A stretch of 32,046 bases of DNA. It comes from Prevotella sp. UBA6994 (lineage in GTDB: Bacteria > Bacteroidota > Bacteroidia > Bacteroidales > Bacteroidaceae). The stretch covers positions 1-32,046 of the forward strand of contig DJXW01000008.1 of NCBI GenBank assembly GCA_002449845.1, given 5' to 3'. A model generated the notes under the pieces. It was not told the DNA's origin and searched no databases. It saw only the letters and a program-made list of their open reading frames with translations. Position 1 is the stretch's first letter; each line of letters opens with the position of its first letter. A program made the position numbers and the translations under genes. Shown one piece after another: positions 30,967-32,046 of the stretch.

Positions 30967-31398
30967 ATGCAAACAATCAATGAAATTCAAGACGAGATCA
31001 TAGAGGAATTTTCTGCCTTCGAAGATTGGATGGACAAATACCAAATGCTCATCGACTTAGGCAATGATCTCGCTCCATTAGACGAACAATATAAGAACAC
31101 ACAAAACTTGATTGATGGTTGTCAGAGCAGGGTTTGGCTGCAATGTGACTACATCGACGGGAGGTTACATTTCCAAGCAGATAGCGATGCTCTCATCGTC
31201 AAGGGTATCATCGCCCTGCTTATCCAGGTGCTGAACGACCATACACCACAGGAAATCCTTGATGCCGACCTGTATTTCATCGAACAGATTGGCTTGAAAG
31301 ACCATCTCTCCCCCACTCGCTCCAATGGCTTACTCGCTATGGTGAAACAAATAAGAATGTATGCGGTGGCATTTGGATGTAAGAAGGTTGAGGGATGA
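30967..31398 (+). CDS. sufE: SufE-family Fe-S cluster sulfur acceptor
   Basis: This 143-residue protein has the SufE fold: N-terminal helices (IIEEFSAFEDWMDKYQMLIDLG), the core loop NLIDGCQSRVWLQC with acceptor Cys52, and the C-terminal SPTRSNGLLAMVKQIRMYA pattern. It takes persulfide from a cysteine desulfurase for iron-sulfur cluster assembly. The final residues (KKVEG and stop) may lie within copy 2 of the repeat element. The gene is flanked on both sides by copies of that element. No other suf gene is visible in the window. Confidence 0.92.
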   Translation: MQTINEIQDEIIEEFSAFEDWMDKYQMLIDLGNDLAPLDEQYKNTQNLIDGCQSRVWLQCDYIDGRLHFQADSDALIVKGIIALLIQVLNDHTPQEILDADLYFIEQIGLKDHLSPTRSNGLLAMVKQIRMYAVAFGCKKVEG

Positions 31399-31550
31399 TG
31401 GAGGAAGTGATGCTTCGCAGGAAGGATGGTTGATGTAGGAAGTACTTCTTTCCTTCATACTTCTTTCCTGCGAAGCATCACTTCCTCCATCCTCCTTCGA
31501 CCATCCAACATCATAACAACTTCTTCATTCAAAATTCAAACATCATACAT
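31384..31550. repeat. palindromic repeat element, copy 2
   Basis: The arms 31398-31423 and 31465-31490 are perfectly complementary over 26 bases (GGAGGAAGTGATGCTTCGC in the left arm). The loop of 41 bases holds further GAAGTACTTC palindrome. The tail 31519-31550 is identical to copy 1 over 32 bases. The last two bases of the tail (AT) are the first two of the methyltransferase start codon. The element fills the whole gap between sufE and the next gene. Confidence 0.9.
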
Positions 31551-32046
31551 GAGAAAGCTTCGTACCATCGAAATGAATCGCCTCTCCATTGAGGAATTTA
31601 AAAGTGCCAGGAAGATGCCGCTCATCGTCGTGCTCGATGATGTGAGGTCATTACATAATGTAGGTTCCGTGTTCCGCACTTGTGATGCCTTCCGTGTGGA
31701 AGCCATCTATCTTTGTGGAATCACCGCGACACCACCAAGCAACGAAATCCATAAGACTGCCCTCGGGGCGGAAGACTCCGTGGAATGGAAATACTTCAAG
31801 ACAGCAGAGGAAGCCGTTGATGAACTTCATCGCAATGGCTACTTCGTCTATTCGGTAGAACAAGCAGAGGGAAGCATGAAGCTGAACCAGTTAGAAGTTG
31901 GATGGTTGAAGGAGGATGGAGGAAGTGATGCTTCGCAGGAAAAAAGTATGAAGGAAAGAAGTACTTCCTACATCAACCATCTTCCCAGCGAAGCATCACT
32001 TCAACCATCCCCCTCCAACCATCCAACATCATCACCTTCCTCCTCG
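31549..32046 (+). CDS. TrmH/SpoU family RNA 2'-O-methyltransferase, start only, with in-frame repeat insertion
   Basis: The frame opens at ATG 31549 and has no stop before the window end (166 codons seen). The N-terminus reads LIVVLDDVRSLHNVGSVFRTCDAF (SpoU motif 1 with Asn and Arg), then IYLCGITATPPSNEIHKTALGAEDSVEWKYF, and EAVDELHRNGYFVYSVEQAEGS, typical of TrmH proteins from Bacteroidetes. After KLNQLEV (codon 116) the frame enters copy 3 of the palindromic element and codes a Ser/Pro/Lys-rich stretch. Family members would here continue to the GNE motif 2. So either an in-frame inserted segment precedes motif 2, or the gene is truncated; the window cannot tell. Confidence 0.85.
   Translation, partial: MRKLRTIEMNRLSIEEFKSARKMPLIVVLDDVRSLHNVGSVFRTCDAFRVEAIYLCGITATPPSNEIHKTALGAEDSVEWKYFKTAEEAVDELHRNGYFVYSVEQAEGSMKLNQLEVGWLKEDGGSDASQEKSMKERSTSYINHLPSEASLQPSPSNHPTSSPSSS
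31897..32046. repeat. palindromic repeat element, copy 3, inside the methyltransferase frame
   Basis: The arms 31897-31936 and 31988-32027 are complementary over 40 bases with about four mismatches (core GAAGTGATGCTTCGC). The tail CATCCAACATCATCACCTTC resembles the tails of copies 1 and 2. The reading frame across all 150 bases has no stop, although the other copies carry TGA in the same kind of sequence in another frame. The right end is outside the window. Confidence 0.85.

Overview
The window looks like a chromosomal segment of a Bacteroidetes bacterium, most likely of the Prevotellaceae (Prevotella/Segatella-like). The evidence is the gene content (PafA-type phosphatase, DUF4254 next to a GT9 glycosyltransferase, DPP5-like peptidase, SufE, a large RNase III), the conserved order rpoN / PAP2-like / purE / ispG, and repeated matches to the Bacteroidetes promoter pattern TTTG-N19-22-TAnnTTTG in front of many genes. 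No rRNA, tRNA, CRISPR array or transposase gene was seen.

Layout. 1-4.4 kb is an accessory region: a broken copy (490-819) and an intact copy (2660-3103) of a small secreted-protein gene flank an oppositely oriented two-gene cassette (AAA/ABC-type ATPase plus a probable PD-(D/E)XK nuclease). A stand-alone LytTR DNA-binding protein, a Gln/Asn-rich secreted protein and a 48-residue membrane protein follow. 4.4-9.5 kb holds pafA, a PurF-like protein whose catalytic Cys is replaced by Gly, rubredoxin, a GT9 glycosyltransferase and a DUF4254 protein. 9.6-16.8 kb is a forward block: acpP, fabF, rnc, a GH3-family protein, an Ig-like (Big_5) lipoprotein and a DUF3108 protein. 16.9-22.6 kb is a compact reverse operon: a conserved unknown gene, rpoN, PAP2-like, purE, ispG, aldo/keto reductase. 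22.9-29.4 kb carries exported enzymes: DPP5-like S9 peptidase, a GIN-domain lipoprotein, a MINPP-like histidine phosphatase, a HAD phosphatase and a C1 cysteine peptidase lipoprotein. 29.5-32.0 kb is U32 peptidase, sufE and the start of a TrmH/SpoU RNA methyltransferase.

The most unusual structure is a family of long palindromic repeats at 30.8-32.0 kb. Three copies sit exactly at gene ends; two appear to supply the last codons and stop of the preceding gene. The third is read in frame inside the methyltransferase gene, adding at least 50 low-complexity codons with no stop before the window ends. Other repeats of note are a nested 240-bp palindrome at 25.1-25.4 kb flanked by simple-sequence tracts, and a 16-bp inverted/direct repeat cluster at 22.8 kb. 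Functional claims rest on motif recognition by eye; no database search was run.
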